64,000 nt of DNA from Paenibacillus donghaensis (GTDB taxonomy: Bacteria; Bacillota; Bacilli; Paenibacillales; Paenibacillaceae). The first letter of the stretch is position 1; every line of letters begins with the position of its first letter. The translations under genes were made by a program, and so were the position numbers. The stretch is taken from assembly GCF_002192415.1 (NCBI RefSeq), contig NZ_CP021780.1:2170001-2234000 (forward strand), written 5' to 3'. Below, in pieces: positions 24,256 through 32,444 of this stretch. Under the pieces are notes generated by a model. That model was not told the DNA's origin, searched no databases, and saw only the letters and a program-made list of their open reading frames with translations.

Positions 24256-26018
24256 TACAAGGCATAGGCGCAGCAGCTGGTGTAGCCATCGGGAAGGCCT
24301 TTGTCTTGCCGAACTGGGAATGGAGCCTGCCGGATACGCAGGTGAACCCGGTAGATCTGGCCAAGGAATTCGAACGATTATATGAAGGCATCCGTACCTC
24401 GAAGAATGAGATTGAATTTATCAAAAAAGAGTTTCGCGAGGTGGTGGGGCCGGAGGAGTCCAGCATTTTTGATGCGCATCTGGCTATCCTGGATGATCCG
24501 GTATTCATGAGTGAAATCCGTGGCATTATCGAACGCCAGTACAAGGCGGCTGAGGTGGCGGTTAAAGAGGCCATCGACCACTTTGTACAGATGTTCGACC
24601 TGCTGGATGACGAATATATGAAAGAGCGGGCGGTCGATATCAAGGATGTCGGCAACCGTCTGCTCAAGCATCTGCTGGGTGCACCGGAAGTGGTTCTTCC
24701 CTCGGACACACAGCCTTATATCCTGGTAGCGAAGGAGCTGTCGCCTTCCCAGCTGGTTCATTTGAACCCCGCTTATGTCCTGGGTATTGTGACCATGATG
24801 GGCGGCAAAACCTCGCACTCCTCAATCATGGCGCGGGCGCTCGGAATTCCGCTGGTGGCGGGACTGGAGAACAAGCTGCCCAGCCCGATCCAGACCGGGG
24901 ATATGCTGGTGATCGATGGCGAGACGGGTTCAGTGCAGCTTCATCCCGATGAGACGACCGTGACCAATTACGCTTCCATCCGGGACAAGCAGCAAAAGAA
25001 GCGGGAACAGCTGGAGCTGCTGGCGACGGTGGAAGCTGTCACGAAGGACGGAGTGACGCTGCGGCTTGCCGGCAATATCAGCTCGGTGAAGGAATTAAAA
25101 GTGGCGCTGAAGTACGGAGCCGGAGGCGTCGGGCTGTTCCGTACCGAGTTTCTCTACATGGACCGCAGCTCCTTCCCTACGGAAGAAGAGCAGTTTGATG
25201 TCTACAAGCAGGTGGTAGAGCAGGTAGGAGATGGCTCGGTTGTTATCCGTACGCTCGACATCGGCGGGGACAAGCACTTGGATTACTTCCAGCTGCCGGA
25301 AGAGCAGAATCCCTTCCTGGGCTACCGCGCCATCCGTATCAGCCTCGACCACAAGGATATGTTCAAAACCCAGCTGACTGCCATTGTGCGGGCCAGCGCG
25401 TTCGGCAAGGTCAAGGTGATGTTCCCCATGATCTCCTCTGTGGAGGAGGTTCAGGCTGCCAAGGCTGTGCTGGAGGAAGTCAAGCAGGAGCTGGCAGATC
25501 GGGGTGTGCCGTTCGACAGGAATCTGCCGGTGGGCATTATGATCGAGGTGCCTGCAGCGGTGATGATCGCCGATCTGCTGGCAGAGGAAGTTGATTTCTT
25601 CAGCATCGGCACCAATGATCTAGTGCAGTACGTGCTGGCTGTTGACCGGATGAATGAGCAGATTGCTCATATGTATCATCCCTACCATCCGGCAGTGCTG
25701 CGCATGATCCGCATGACCGTGGAAGCCGCCGCTGATGCGGGCATTCAGGTCAGCGTATGCGGAGAGATGGCAGCAGACGAACGTTCGCTGCCACTCTGGC
25801 TGGAGCTGGGCATCAGCGAACTGAGCATGTCGCCGCAGGCGCTTCTGAAGGTGAAGCACCGCGCGCTGAATACAATAGCTTCAGAGGCCAGAACGGTAGC
25901 GAAGGCCTGTTTCCGCCACCGCACCAGTCTGGAAACCGAAGAGAAGCTTAGCGCTTTTGTCCGAAGAAGCGGAATCGTGCTTGAAGCCGCTGCCAAGCCG
26001 CAAGAGAAAAGCTCCTGA
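24252..26018 (+). CDS. ptsI: PTS enzyme I (PEP-protein phosphotransferase)
   Basis: 588 residues. It takes phosphate from PEP onto its histidine and passes it to HPr. The N-terminal HPr-binding domain, phospho-His domain GGKTSHSSIMARAL (His189) and the C-terminal PEP-binding barrel (GGVGLFRTEFLYM, GTNDLVQYVLAVDR, VSVCGEMAADE with catalytic Cys) are all present and in normal order. The ATG overlaps the nagE stop (ATGA). The gene pair nagE-ptsI is unusual in that ptsH is not beside ptsI. A hairpin terminator follows. Confidence 0.93.
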   Translation: MIQGIGAAAGVAIGKAFVLPNWEWSLPDTQVNPVDLAKEFERLYEGIRTSKNEIEFIKKEFREVVGPEESSIFDAHLAILDDPVFMSEIRGIIERQYKAAEVAVKEAIDHFVQMFDLLDDEYMKERAVDIKDVGNRLLKHLLGAPEVVLPSDTQPYILVAKELSPSQLVHLNPAYVLGIVTMMGGKTSHSSIMARALGIPLVAGLENKLPSPIQTGDMLVIDGETGSVQLHPDETTVTNYASIRDKQQKKREQLELLATVEAVTKDGVTLRLAGNISSVKELKVALKYGAGGVGLFRTEFLYMDRSSFPTEEEQFDVYKQVVEQVGDGSVVIRTLDIGGDKHLDYFQLPEEQNPFLGYRAIRISLDHKDMFKTQLTAIVRASAFGKVKVMFPMISSVEEVQAAKAVLEEVKQELADRGVPFDRNLPVGIMIEVPAAVMIADLLAEEVDFFSIGTNDLVQYVLAVDRMNEQIAHMYHPYHPAVLRMIRMTVEAAADAGIQVSVCGEMAADERSLPLWLELGISELSMSPQALLKVKHRALNTIASEARTVAKACFRHRTSLETEEKLSAFVRRSGIVLEAAAKPQEKSS

Positions 26019-26089
26019 CGCAGCGGGCGTCAGCTGCAAATACAGCACACAGCCCTGGGCCGGAGTATCGGCATTCAGGCTGACTTAAT

Positions 26090-26118
26090 CAAAGGCCTGG
26101 CAGATTGCCGGGCCTTTG
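26090..26118 (+). terminator. Terminator of nagE-ptsI
   Basis: Stem CAAAGGCCTGGCA / TGCCGGGCCTTTG with a 3-nt loop about 75 nt after ptsI. The following T-tract is short. Confidence 0.75.
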
Positions 26119-26284
26119 GTCTGTCTGCAGCTTTCAGCAGCCTTGGAAGTTAGGCTGCTCCAAAAAAGAAAAACCGTTTGCGCCTGAACAGAGTCAATAT
26201 AAAAACAGAGCAACAAAACTGCTGCTTCCTAAGAAGATACGGCATCGCCGTCCTCTGAAGAACAGCAGATTGGGGGGGAAGGGT

Positions 26285-26806
26285 ATGCAACAAACGGCTG
26301 AAGCAGGGGCGCTTGAGATATCGGAGGAGGAGATCTTCTATGAGCAGGTGTCCGCGCAGCGGAGGAAGCTGTACGGCATCGCCTACAGCTATCTAAGAAG
26401 TGAAGCGGACGCACTGGAGGTACTGCAGGAGACTACCTGCCGTGCCTGGCAGAAGCGTAAGAGCTTGAGAAATCCCGAGCGTTTCACGCCCTGGCTGGTC
26501 CGTATTCTGATTAATTGCTGCAAGGATGAGCTGAAGCGCAGAAAACATATCGTTACTGCTGAGCAGCCAGAACGTTTCGAAGACGGTGTTATGGAGATGA
26601 GAAGCGACCACAGGCTGGATATGGATCAGGCACTGGATGCCGTGAAGCCCAAATACCGCCAGGTGCTGGTGCTTAAGTATTACAAGGATATGACGGTCAG
26701 CGATATTGCCGAGGTACTAGATAAGCCGGAGGGAACCGTAAAGACCTGGCTCAACAAAGGGCTGAAGCAGCTGCGTGACCGAATGAAGCGGAAGGGGGAA
26801 TACTAA
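26285..26806 (+). CDS. ECF-type RNA polymerase sigma factor
   Basis: 173 residues. Region 2 (YGIAYSYLRSEADALEVLQETTCRAWQK, then FTPWLVRILINCCKDELKRRK) and region 4 (KPKYRQVLVLKYYKDMTVSDIAEVLDKPEGTVKTWLNKGLKQLR) have the ECF layout with a short linker, so it would direct polymerase to a small regulon. The start at 26285 follows GGGGGGGAAGGG; the longer frame from 26105 has no site. It is 1 nt from the membrane protein at 26808, which is its probable anti-sigma factor. Regulon unknown; the usual trigger is envelope stress. Confidence 0.88.
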   Translation: MQQTAEAGALEISEEEIFYEQVSAQRRKLYGIAYSYLRSEADALEVLQETTCRAWQKRKSLRNPERFTPWLVRILINCCKDELKRRKHIVTAEQPERFEDGVMEMRSDHRLDMDQALDAVKPKYRQVLVLKYYKDMTVSDIAEVLDKPEGTVKTWLNKGLKQLRDRMKRKGEY

Positions 26807-26807
26807 T

Positions 26808-28259
26808 ATGGATACCAATGAAGACAAACAACAGCTGTCAGACTATTTCCAGAAACTCACGGCCGAAGCCGATGAGGTGCCGGAAATGAAGCTGGAGCTT
26901 GCCATCCGCAAGGGAATGCAGCGGGGGACAAGTAGCCGCAGAGGGCTGCGCAGCCGTTATACTGCCGGGCTAATTGCCGCCGTTACCCTAGTAATGCTGG
27001 TTCTTCTCCCCTGGGTGTATCAGCAGCAGTTGAAGCCGCAGCAGACCTTCACCCCGCAGAGCTGGGGAGAGCTGGAGGTGTTTCGTTCAGTCATTAATGA
27101 GAGCAGCCTAAGCTTGCTGTCCGCGCTGGATGCTGGTTTAGTGCAGCCGATGAATGTGGCTTCAGAGGAGAAGAACGGCTATCAGTTAACTATTAACGGT
27201 GTTGTAGCAGACCGGATGGGTATGATTGTGCTGTATTCATTCGAAAACAAGAATAAGGATAGAGCAAGTTTGGGTGGCATGAGCTTATCTTTCGAAGGAC
27301 TGAAAGAACCGGTGACAGGAAATTATGGTGAAAGCGGTCGTAGAATGGATTCAGACCAAACAGGACTTATCCGGGAATATACGAGTATTTCCTGGAATCA
27401 ACTGCTGGACGGGCAATCGGAATTCAATCTCGCATTCAGGGTATTCCCGGAGAAACTGCTTGAATCGAAACAATTTAACTGGTTCGAAGATGCTACTACT
27501 CTTAATGTACCGCTTAAGCTGAAGCTGGCAGAAGAAACGGAAGACTACGGTGTAACTCCAATTAACAAGACCCTTCAGGTTGAAGGACAGAAGATGCTGG
27601 TGGAGCAGGTGTATGTAGGACCCACAGGTATTTATGTGGAAACGTCCATGGACCGCAAGAATTCGATGAGAATATTTCATATGTATCCACAGCTACGCAG
27701 AGGAATTCTGGAGGGACAACAAGAGCCGAGTGATGATCTTATGTATCCGCTATATAGCTTGACCAGCAAAAACAATTTCAAAGAAACCTACATCTATCAG
27801 AACGACAACAGGAATCCGGACAGTCCGTTAACACTGGTAATTGAAGATGTTTATGCGTTGGAGCGGAACAAGCTGGAGGTCGTAATTGATACAGAGAAGC
27901 ATACCATCCTTCAAGCACCGGATGACCGCCTCAAGGTAATCGACCGGAAGGAGCTTGGAGAAGAAGGATATCTGTATGTAGAGCTGACCACACCGAAAGA
28001 ATCAGGGAGCCAATCAGGTGGGGGGGATAATTTCGCCTTCGATGATAACTTTGTGGACGGCACTGGGAGCGGACACTTTATGCAGGGACTGAAGGACAAT
28101 TACTCAACGTATAGCGAAACTAACCAAGGGGTTGACGGCGCTGCAAGTAGAATCAACACGTATAACCTGGGGACAGAGAAGCTGCCCCAGCCATTGACAT
28201 TCAGGCTTACCGTGTACCCGAACCTGCTTGAAGGCAGTGACAGTCTGAGGATCAGATAG
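26808..28259 (+). CDS. DUF4179-type membrane anti-sigma factor
   Basis: 483 residues. A cytoplasmic N-terminal part (1-50) is followed by one membrane segment (52-70, TAGLIAAVTLVMLVLLPWV) and a large extracytoplasmic region of about 400 residues resembling DUF4179/DUF5643. The pairing with an ECF sigma factor one nucleotide upstream supports an anti-sigma role: the short cytoplasmic tail would bind sigma and the outer region would sense a signal. The extracytoplasmic sequence (27150-28100) is visibly AT-richer than the flanking genes and carries a low-complexity Gly/Ser/Asp patch (SGSQSGGGDNFAFDDNF). The ligand is unknown. Confidence 0.8.
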   Translation: MDTNEDKQQLSDYFQKLTAEADEVPEMKLELAIRKGMQRGTSSRRGLRSRYTAGLIAAVTLVMLVLLPWVYQQQLKPQQTFTPQSWGELEVFRSVINESSLSLLSALDAGLVQPMNVASEEKNGYQLTINGVVADRMGMIVLYSFENKNKDRASLGGMSLSFEGLKEPVTGNYGESGRRMDSDQTGLIREYTSISWNQLLDGQSEFNLAFRVFPEKLLESKQFNWFEDATTLNVPLKLKLAEETEDYGVTPINKTLQVEGQKMLVEQVYVGPTGIYVETSMDRKNSMRIFHMYPQLRRGILEGQQEPSDDLMYPLYSLTSKNNFKETYIYQNDNRNPDSPLTLVIEDVYALERNKLEVVIDTEKHTILQAPDDRLKVIDRKELGEEGYLYVELTTPKESGSQSGGGDNFAFDDNFVDGTGSGHFMQGLKDNYSTYSETNQGVDGAASRINTYNLGTEKLPQPLTFRLTVYPNLLEGSDSLRIR

Positions 28260-28304
28260 TTGTGCAGATAGCTGCAGATTAGCTGAAAATAACATCAATA
28301 AATA

Positions 28305-28347
28305 AGCAAGCCCTGATCCTCACTTCGGTGAAGGAACAGGGCTTGCT
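28305..28347. terminator. Bidirectional terminator between anti-sigma gene and DJ-1 gene
   Basis: Stem AGCAAGCCCTG / CAGGGCTTGCT with an inner CCTCAC-TTCG-GTGAAGG hairpin, located between convergent genes. Confidence 0.85.
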
Positions 28348-28372
28348 GCTAAATCTGGCTTATGAATATAAT

Positions 28373-28897
28373 TTATTCTCCAGCCAGCGCATCACAGAAC
28401 GCTTTGCCGTAAGGCGGCAGGTCCGGCGGACGGCGCGCGGAGATGATGTGCCCATCGGTCACGACGGCTTCATCCTTCCAGATGGCTCCGGCGTTCTCCA
28501 TATCATCACGGATGCCGGGGGTGGATGTTACCGTGACCCCTTGCAGGATTTTGGCGGAGATCAGCACCCAGCCCGCATGGCAGATCTGGCCAATCGGCTT
28601 CTTGGCTTCATTGAAATCCCGCACCAGCTTCAGCACAGCTGGATAGCGGCGGATTTTGTCCGGCGCCCAGCCGCCTGGAACCAAGATGCCGTCATAATCG
28701 GCAGCATCCAGATCGTCCCAGGAGTATTCCGCGGTGGCGGGAACGCCGTATTTGCCCATATAAGTCTTGTCCTTCTCCAGCCCGGCGAGATGAACCTCTG
28801 CGCCTTCTTCACGTACCCGGTACACCGGATACCATAGTTCCAGGTCCTCAAATTCATCGTCTACCAGTGCAATTACTTTTTTGCCGGCTAATCTCAT
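28373..28897 (-). CDS. DJ-1/PfpI family protein (YraA-like)
   Basis: 174 residues. A class I glutamine-amidotransferase-like fold in the DJ-1/PfpI family, members of which act as glyoxalases, deglycases or peptidases. The nucleophile elbow QICHAGWVL gives Cys106 and His107, and the early Glu in DDEFEDLELWYP matches the family. The start at 28897 is set by AAGGAGT. It is monocistronic and convergent with the anti-sigma gene. Function cannot be narrowed beyond a probable detoxification enzyme. Confidence 0.87.
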   Translation of the reverse strand: MRLAGKKVIALVDDEFEDLELWYPVYRVREEGAEVHLAGLEKDKTYMGKYGVPATAEYSWDDLDAADYDGILVPGGWAPDKIRRYPAVLKLVRDFNEAKKPIGQICHAGWVLISAKILQGVTVTSTPGIRDDMENAGAIWKDEAVVTDGHIISARRPPDLPPYGKAFCDALAGE

Positions 28898-29104
28898 GGG
28901 TAGAACTCCTTTCAAGCTGCAGGATGCTTTACATTCTAGCAAATTAACGGTTTGAAGTCACATGTGGAATTGTAATCCTTAGGTATTTTTCCAAATTAAT
29001 CATGATATGCAAATCGGAAGGGTTTAAGGGCCGGCAGGTCGAATATAGTGTATTGAAAAGGCTGGACTATACCCCTTTTTAATCTAACGTCAGAGGTGTA
29101 ATGG

Positions 29105-29563
29105 ATGCCGAATGATGAACTCATGAGAAAGACCTGCAGCTGCGGCGGCGTAATGACCATACATATGCATACATTAATTTATAATGCCAGAACCAAAATA
29201 ACCAATGTACCGGTCTACACCTGCCGTGATTGCGCGCGTTATGAGCCCTTGCCAATGATTAAGCAGGACTTGGCTGATCTGATTACCGGGATGGGCGGGC
29301 AGTCGCTCGACCGTTCCCGCAGACATTACTCTTTTGCCGACCACAATGAATGGGCCGGTGTATTGAAGGAGACTTTTGCCAAATCCGTCACCGGCGGACT
29401 GGAAGAGCTGGAGTTAAGAATCCGCACAGCCATCCAGAGCCGGATCGATCTACTGCTGGATATCTACCGCTTTGCAGCCGATCATTCGGATCAGGAATGG
29501 ATGGAAGAAACCGGCCGTAGGCTGTCTCAATTAACCCAACATTCGTTAAAAAGTGCGAAATGA
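29105..29563 (+). CDS. Protein with N-terminal YgiT-type zinc ribbon
   Basis: 152 residues. The first 50 hold a CxC...CxxC zinc ribbon (Cys11, Cys13, Cys40, Cys43) of the YgiT type, with VPVYTCRDC typical of that family. The rest is helical and has no visible DNA-binding domain. Such ribbons are found in MqsA-like antitoxins and stand-alone regulators, but no toxin gene is adjacent. Start set by AGAGGTG. Followed by an AT-rich hairpin (29561-29597) without a T-tract. Function unknown. Confidence 0.65.
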   Translation: MPNDELMRKTCSCGGVMTIHMHTLIYNARTKITNVPVYTCRDCARYEPLPMIKQDLADLITGMGGQSLDRSRRHYSFADHNEWAGVLKETFAKSVTGGLEELELRIRTAIQSRIDLLLDIYRFAADHSDQEWMEETGRRLSQLTQHSLKSAK

Positions 29564-29718
29564 AAGATTTTTCTGCAAAAAAGATGAAAATCTTTCACGA
29601 ATATTGGATTTTTCACTCACTTTTTGTTACGATAGAGAAAGCTTATAGAATTGGTGCAAGGAACAGTAGCGTATTTCAGCCTTGAAAGAAATATTGAAAG
29701 GAAAATGAAGCGTTATCA

Positions 29719-29747
29719 TTGCACAAATGTACAAAGTGTCGTATCAT
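29719..29747 (+). promoter_or_regulatory. Sigma-A promoter of ccpA
   Basis: TTGCAC, 17 nt, TATCAT, ending about 48 nt before the TTG start of ccpA. Confidence 0.65.
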
Positions 29748-29795
29748 AATTTTAATTAGTCGAACGATAAAATTTATCGCAATGGAGAGAGTAAT

Positions 29796-30806
29796 TTGAC
29801 GGTAACCATTTACGATGTAGCTCGAGAAGCAGGCGTATCCATGGCTACGGTATCACGGGTTGTGAATAATAACCCCAACGTGAAGCCGCAGACCCGGAAG
29901 AAAGTGTTTGAAGCGATTGAACGTTTGGGCTATCGTCCCAATGCCGTGGCAAGAGGTCTTGCCAGTAAGAAAACGACAACAGTTGGTGTTGTCATTCCTG
30001 ATATTTCCAACTCGATATTTGCGGAAATTGCGCGCGGGATTGAAGATATCGCCAACATGTATCATTACAATATTATTCTGTGCAATGCGGACAAGCGTAA
30101 AGAGAAGGAGATCCGTGTCATCAACACGCTGCTGGAGAAGCAGGTGGATGGTCTGCTGTTCATGGGCGGTACGGTAACAGACGAGCATATCCAGGCTTTC
30201 CAGACCTCTTCCGTTCCGATTGTGCTCTGTGCGACACGCGATGAGAAGGGTACCTACCCGTCGGTTGATATTGACCATGAGACTGCGGCATTTGATGCCG
30301 TGAATACGCTGATTCGTCACGGACACCGTGAGATCGCGATGATCAGCGGCACCCTGCAGGACCCGGCCAATGGCTATTCACGTTTCCATGGCTACAAGAA
30401 AGCGCTTGAAGCAGCGGGAATTGAATACCAGGAGGACCTGGTGCGTATCGGCAACTACCGCTACGAATCCGGTGTCGAAGCCATGAAGTATTTCCTGGGG
30501 CTTAAGCATAAGCCTACGGCAATCTTTGCCGCTACCGATGAAATGGCGATCGGCGCGATCCACAGCATTCAGGATGAAGGGCTGAAGGTGCCGGATGATT
30601 TCTCAATCATCAGCGTCGACAACATCCGCATGGCTTCGATGGTTCGTCCATTGCTGACCACAGTAGCCCAGCCTATGTATGATCTGGGTGCAGTAGCGAT
30701 GAGACTGCTGACCAAATTGATGAAGAAGGAAACGGTGGAGAACCCGCGGGTTATTCTGCCGCATGAAACCATTCTTCGTCTTTCCGTTAACCACGTCAAC
30801 AAATAA
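29796..30806 (+). CDS. ccpA: Catabolite control protein A
   Basis: 336-residue LacI-family regulator. With HPr-Ser46-P or Crh-Ser46-P it binds cre sites and controls carbon metabolism. The helix-turn-helix ([22 protein letters not shown]) and hinge ([12 protein letters not shown]) are those of CcpA, and [23 protein letters not shown] with [16 protein letters not shown] matches closely. TTG start with GGAGAGAG upstream. The neighbourhood (acuA, acsA, tyrS, rpsD) matches the Bacillus ccpA region. A weak terminator follows. Confidence 0.96.
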   Translation: MTVTIYDVAREAGVSMATVSRVVNNNPNVKPQTRKKVFEAIERLGYRPNAVARGLASKKTTTVGVVIPDISNSIFAEIARGIEDIANMYHYNIILCNADKRKEKEIRVINTLLEKQVDGLLFMGGTVTDEHIQAFQTSSVPIVLCATRDEKGTYPSVDIDHETAAFDAVNTLIRHGHREIAMISGTLQDPANGYSRFHGYKKALEAAGIEYQEDLVRIGNYRYESGVEAMKYFLGLKHKPTAIFAATDEMAIGAIHSIQDEGLKVPDDFSIISVDNIRMASMVRPLLTTVAQPMYDLGAVAMRLLTKLMKKETVENPRVILPHETILRLSVNHVNK

Positions 30807-30864
30807 TTGAAGGCTGTGCCGGCATTCCTCGGTACACAGCATTTACAGGATTAGGTGACATAAG

Positions 30865-30885
30865 AAGCTCCTTTGGGAGCTTTTT
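30865..30885 (+). terminator. Intrinsic terminator between ccpA and mtnN
   Basis: AAGCTCC / GGAGCTT stem with a 4-nt loop followed by TTTT. A second, weaker stem (GCTGTG / CACAGC, 30813-30840) lies just upstream. Confidence 0.8.
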
Positions 30886-30932
30886 ATGCTGTTTGGCGAG
30901 CAATCGATTATAACTTAACAGGAGGTCATAAG

Positions 30933-31628
30933 ATGAGTCAAGTGATTGGGATTATTGGGGCAATGGACGAAGAAATCCAGCTGATGCAAGGTAGCATGAC
31001 GCAGGAGCACAGCCGGATTAAGGCTGGGATTACATATTATGAAGGGACCATTCACGGCAAAAGGATTGTCCTCTGCAAGTCCGGGGTTGGGAAAGTTAAC
31101 GCTGCAGTAACGACGCAGATTCTGATCGATACATTTGGCGTGTCCCGTGTATTGTTCACCGGTGTGGCAGGTGCGCTGCACCCGGACCTGGATATTGCCG
31201 ATATTGTCATTTCCTCGGAGTGTATGCAGCATGACATGGATGTGACCCCGCTGGGGTATGCCAAGGGAGTCATTCCTGACGCAGAGATTTCGATCTTCCC
31301 TGCAGATGCTGCCCTGGTGCAGCTGGCAGAGCAGGCTTGTGCTGAGCTTGGCCAGAAATTCCTGACCGGACGCGTGCTGTCAGGCGATCAGTTTATTGCC
31401 AGCAAAGACGCAGTTGCAGCACTGAGAGCGGAGATGGACGGCGCATGTGCGGAGATGGAGGGAGCGGCTGTGGCCCAGGCTTGCTCGATGAATGCGATTC
31501 CTTTTGTAGTGCTGCGTTCCATGTCCGACAAGGCGGATGGTTCGGCCGAGATGAATTACAGAGATTTCACCATTCTGGCTTCCGAGCGCTCCCACGCCAT
31601 TCTGGAGCACATGCTGAAGGCTCTTTAG
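30933..31628 (+). CDS. mtnN: 5'-methylthioadenosine/S-adenosylhomocysteine nucleosidase
   Basis: 231 residues. It hydrolyses MTA and SAH to adenine and the ribosyl product, in methionine salvage and quorum-signal precursor turnover. It has the N-terminal IGIIGAMDEEI, VLFTGVAGAL, the substrate motif DGACAEMEGAAVAQAC with the ribose-binding Met-Glu, and catalytic Asp in LRSMSDKADG. The start at 30933 follows ACAGGAGGTC, and an upstream frame extension to 30873 would cross the preceding terminator. Full length. Confidence 0.96.
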   Translation: MSQVIGIIGAMDEEIQLMQGSMTQEHSRIKAGITYYEGTIHGKRIVLCKSGVGKVNAAVTTQILIDTFGVSRVLFTGVAGALHPDLDIADIVISSECMQHDMDVTPLGYAKGVIPDAEISIFPADAALVQLAEQACAELGQKFLTGRVLSGDQFIASKDAVAALRAEMDGACAEMEGAAVAQACSMNAIPFVVLRSMSDKADGSAEMNYRDFTILASERSHAILEHMLKAL

Positions 31629-31629
31629 G

Positions 31630-32265
31630 CTAGTACATGAAACGTTGTCTGAAGCGCACCCTGTCGAAGGTTTCACGGGAAGACAGCGGCACCTCTGTGC
31701 CGACCCGGACCATCAGGCAGTTGGCGGGGTGCGCACAGATTTCCGGATCATCGGTTGCATACCACACCATATCAACAGTCTCCATCAGCCGCTCCATCAT
31801 TTGGCGGTACCCCCACACATCCAGCCCGCTGCCTGCCAGATCCCAGTGCCAATAATATTCGGTTGTAAACACAATAACATTCTCCAGCTGTTCCCTGTCA
31901 AAAGCAGTCAACAGCATCTGCCGTCCAATCCCGGCTCCCCTGTAATCATCGGCCACTTCAATCGCTCCCAGCTCGACCAGATCGGCCATTCCGCCCTGAG
32001 ACCAGAGCTCCAGTTCATCTGGATAATGAAAGGTAACATAACCAACGATGGTATGCTGATCCACTGCTGTAATCACACGCCCTTCAGGCAGTCCTGCAAT
32101 CTCCAGAAGAGCCTCCAGCTGTTCGCGGGGAGGACGGAAGGCGTCCAGATCAGGGTGCATCACAAGCCGTTCCAGAGCGCTCTGCGGCTGCGGTCCGGAT
32201 ACCTCAATGCTTTTGCCATTAAAAGGACAGACCCGTGTGCCATAACGTTTGCGGTGCTCCATCAT
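31630..32265 (-). CDS. acuA: Acetoin utilization acetyltransferase AcuA
   Basis: 211-residue GNAT enzyme. In Bacillus, AcuA acetylates and inactivates acetyl-CoA synthetase AcsA. Here acuA is divergent from acsA with a cre-like site between, the same arrangement as in Bacillus. The acetyl-CoA loop is VADDYRGAGIGRQML and the C-terminal half has the AcuA-type EYYWHWDLAGSGLDVWGYR. The start at 32265 follows AAGGAGAGGG. acuB and acuC are not downstream; mtnN abuts convergently at 31628, with the stop codons about 1 nt apart. Confidence 0.92.
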   Translation of the reverse strand: MMEHRKRYGTRVCPFNGKSIEVSGPQPQSALERLVMHPDLDAFRPPREQLEALLEIAGLPEGRVITAVDQHTIVGYVTFHYPDELELWSQGGMADLVELGAIEVADDYRGAGIGRQMLLTAFDREQLENVIVFTTEYYWHWDLAGSGLDVWGYRQMMERLMETVDMVWYATDDPEICAHPANCLMVRVGTEVPLSSRETFDRVRFRQRFMY

Positions 32266-32296
32266 GCAGACCCTCTCCTTTATCCAAACCATGGTA

Positions 32297-32310
32297 TGTA
32301 AGCGTTTGCT
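32297..32310. promoter_or_regulatory. CcpA cre site between acuA and acsA
   Basis: TGTAAGCGTTTGCT matches the cre consensus in all core positions (TG-AA-CG-T). It lies about 32 nt upstream of acuA and 135 nt upstream of acsA, and a TATACT at 32315-32320 could be the -10 of the acsA promoter. CcpA itself is encoded 1.5 kb away. Confidence 0.75.
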
Positions 32311-32444
32311 ATGATATACTGGTTCAGACACATAATATTCACATTTGCCATGTTGTCATTCCCAAGCTCAGCAGAAGTGGCATCATCTACAACAATAGTC
32401 TCGCCCTTAAAGCTTAAAGCAAATAGGTAAGGGAGGCAAGCAAG

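Noticed and set aside
26225..26265. Possible sixth copy of the ~100-nt repeat (GCATCGCCGTCCTCTG)
   Set aside because: Only about 20 bases resemble copy C; head and outer arms are missing.
28328..28837. 169-codon frame antisense to the DJ-1 gene
   Set aside because: No start signal or domain; antisense shadow of a conserved gene.
29561..29597. AT-rich hairpin after the zinc-ribbon gene as a terminator
   Set aside because: Stem is mostly A-T pairs and lacks a T-tract; left as an unproven hairpin.
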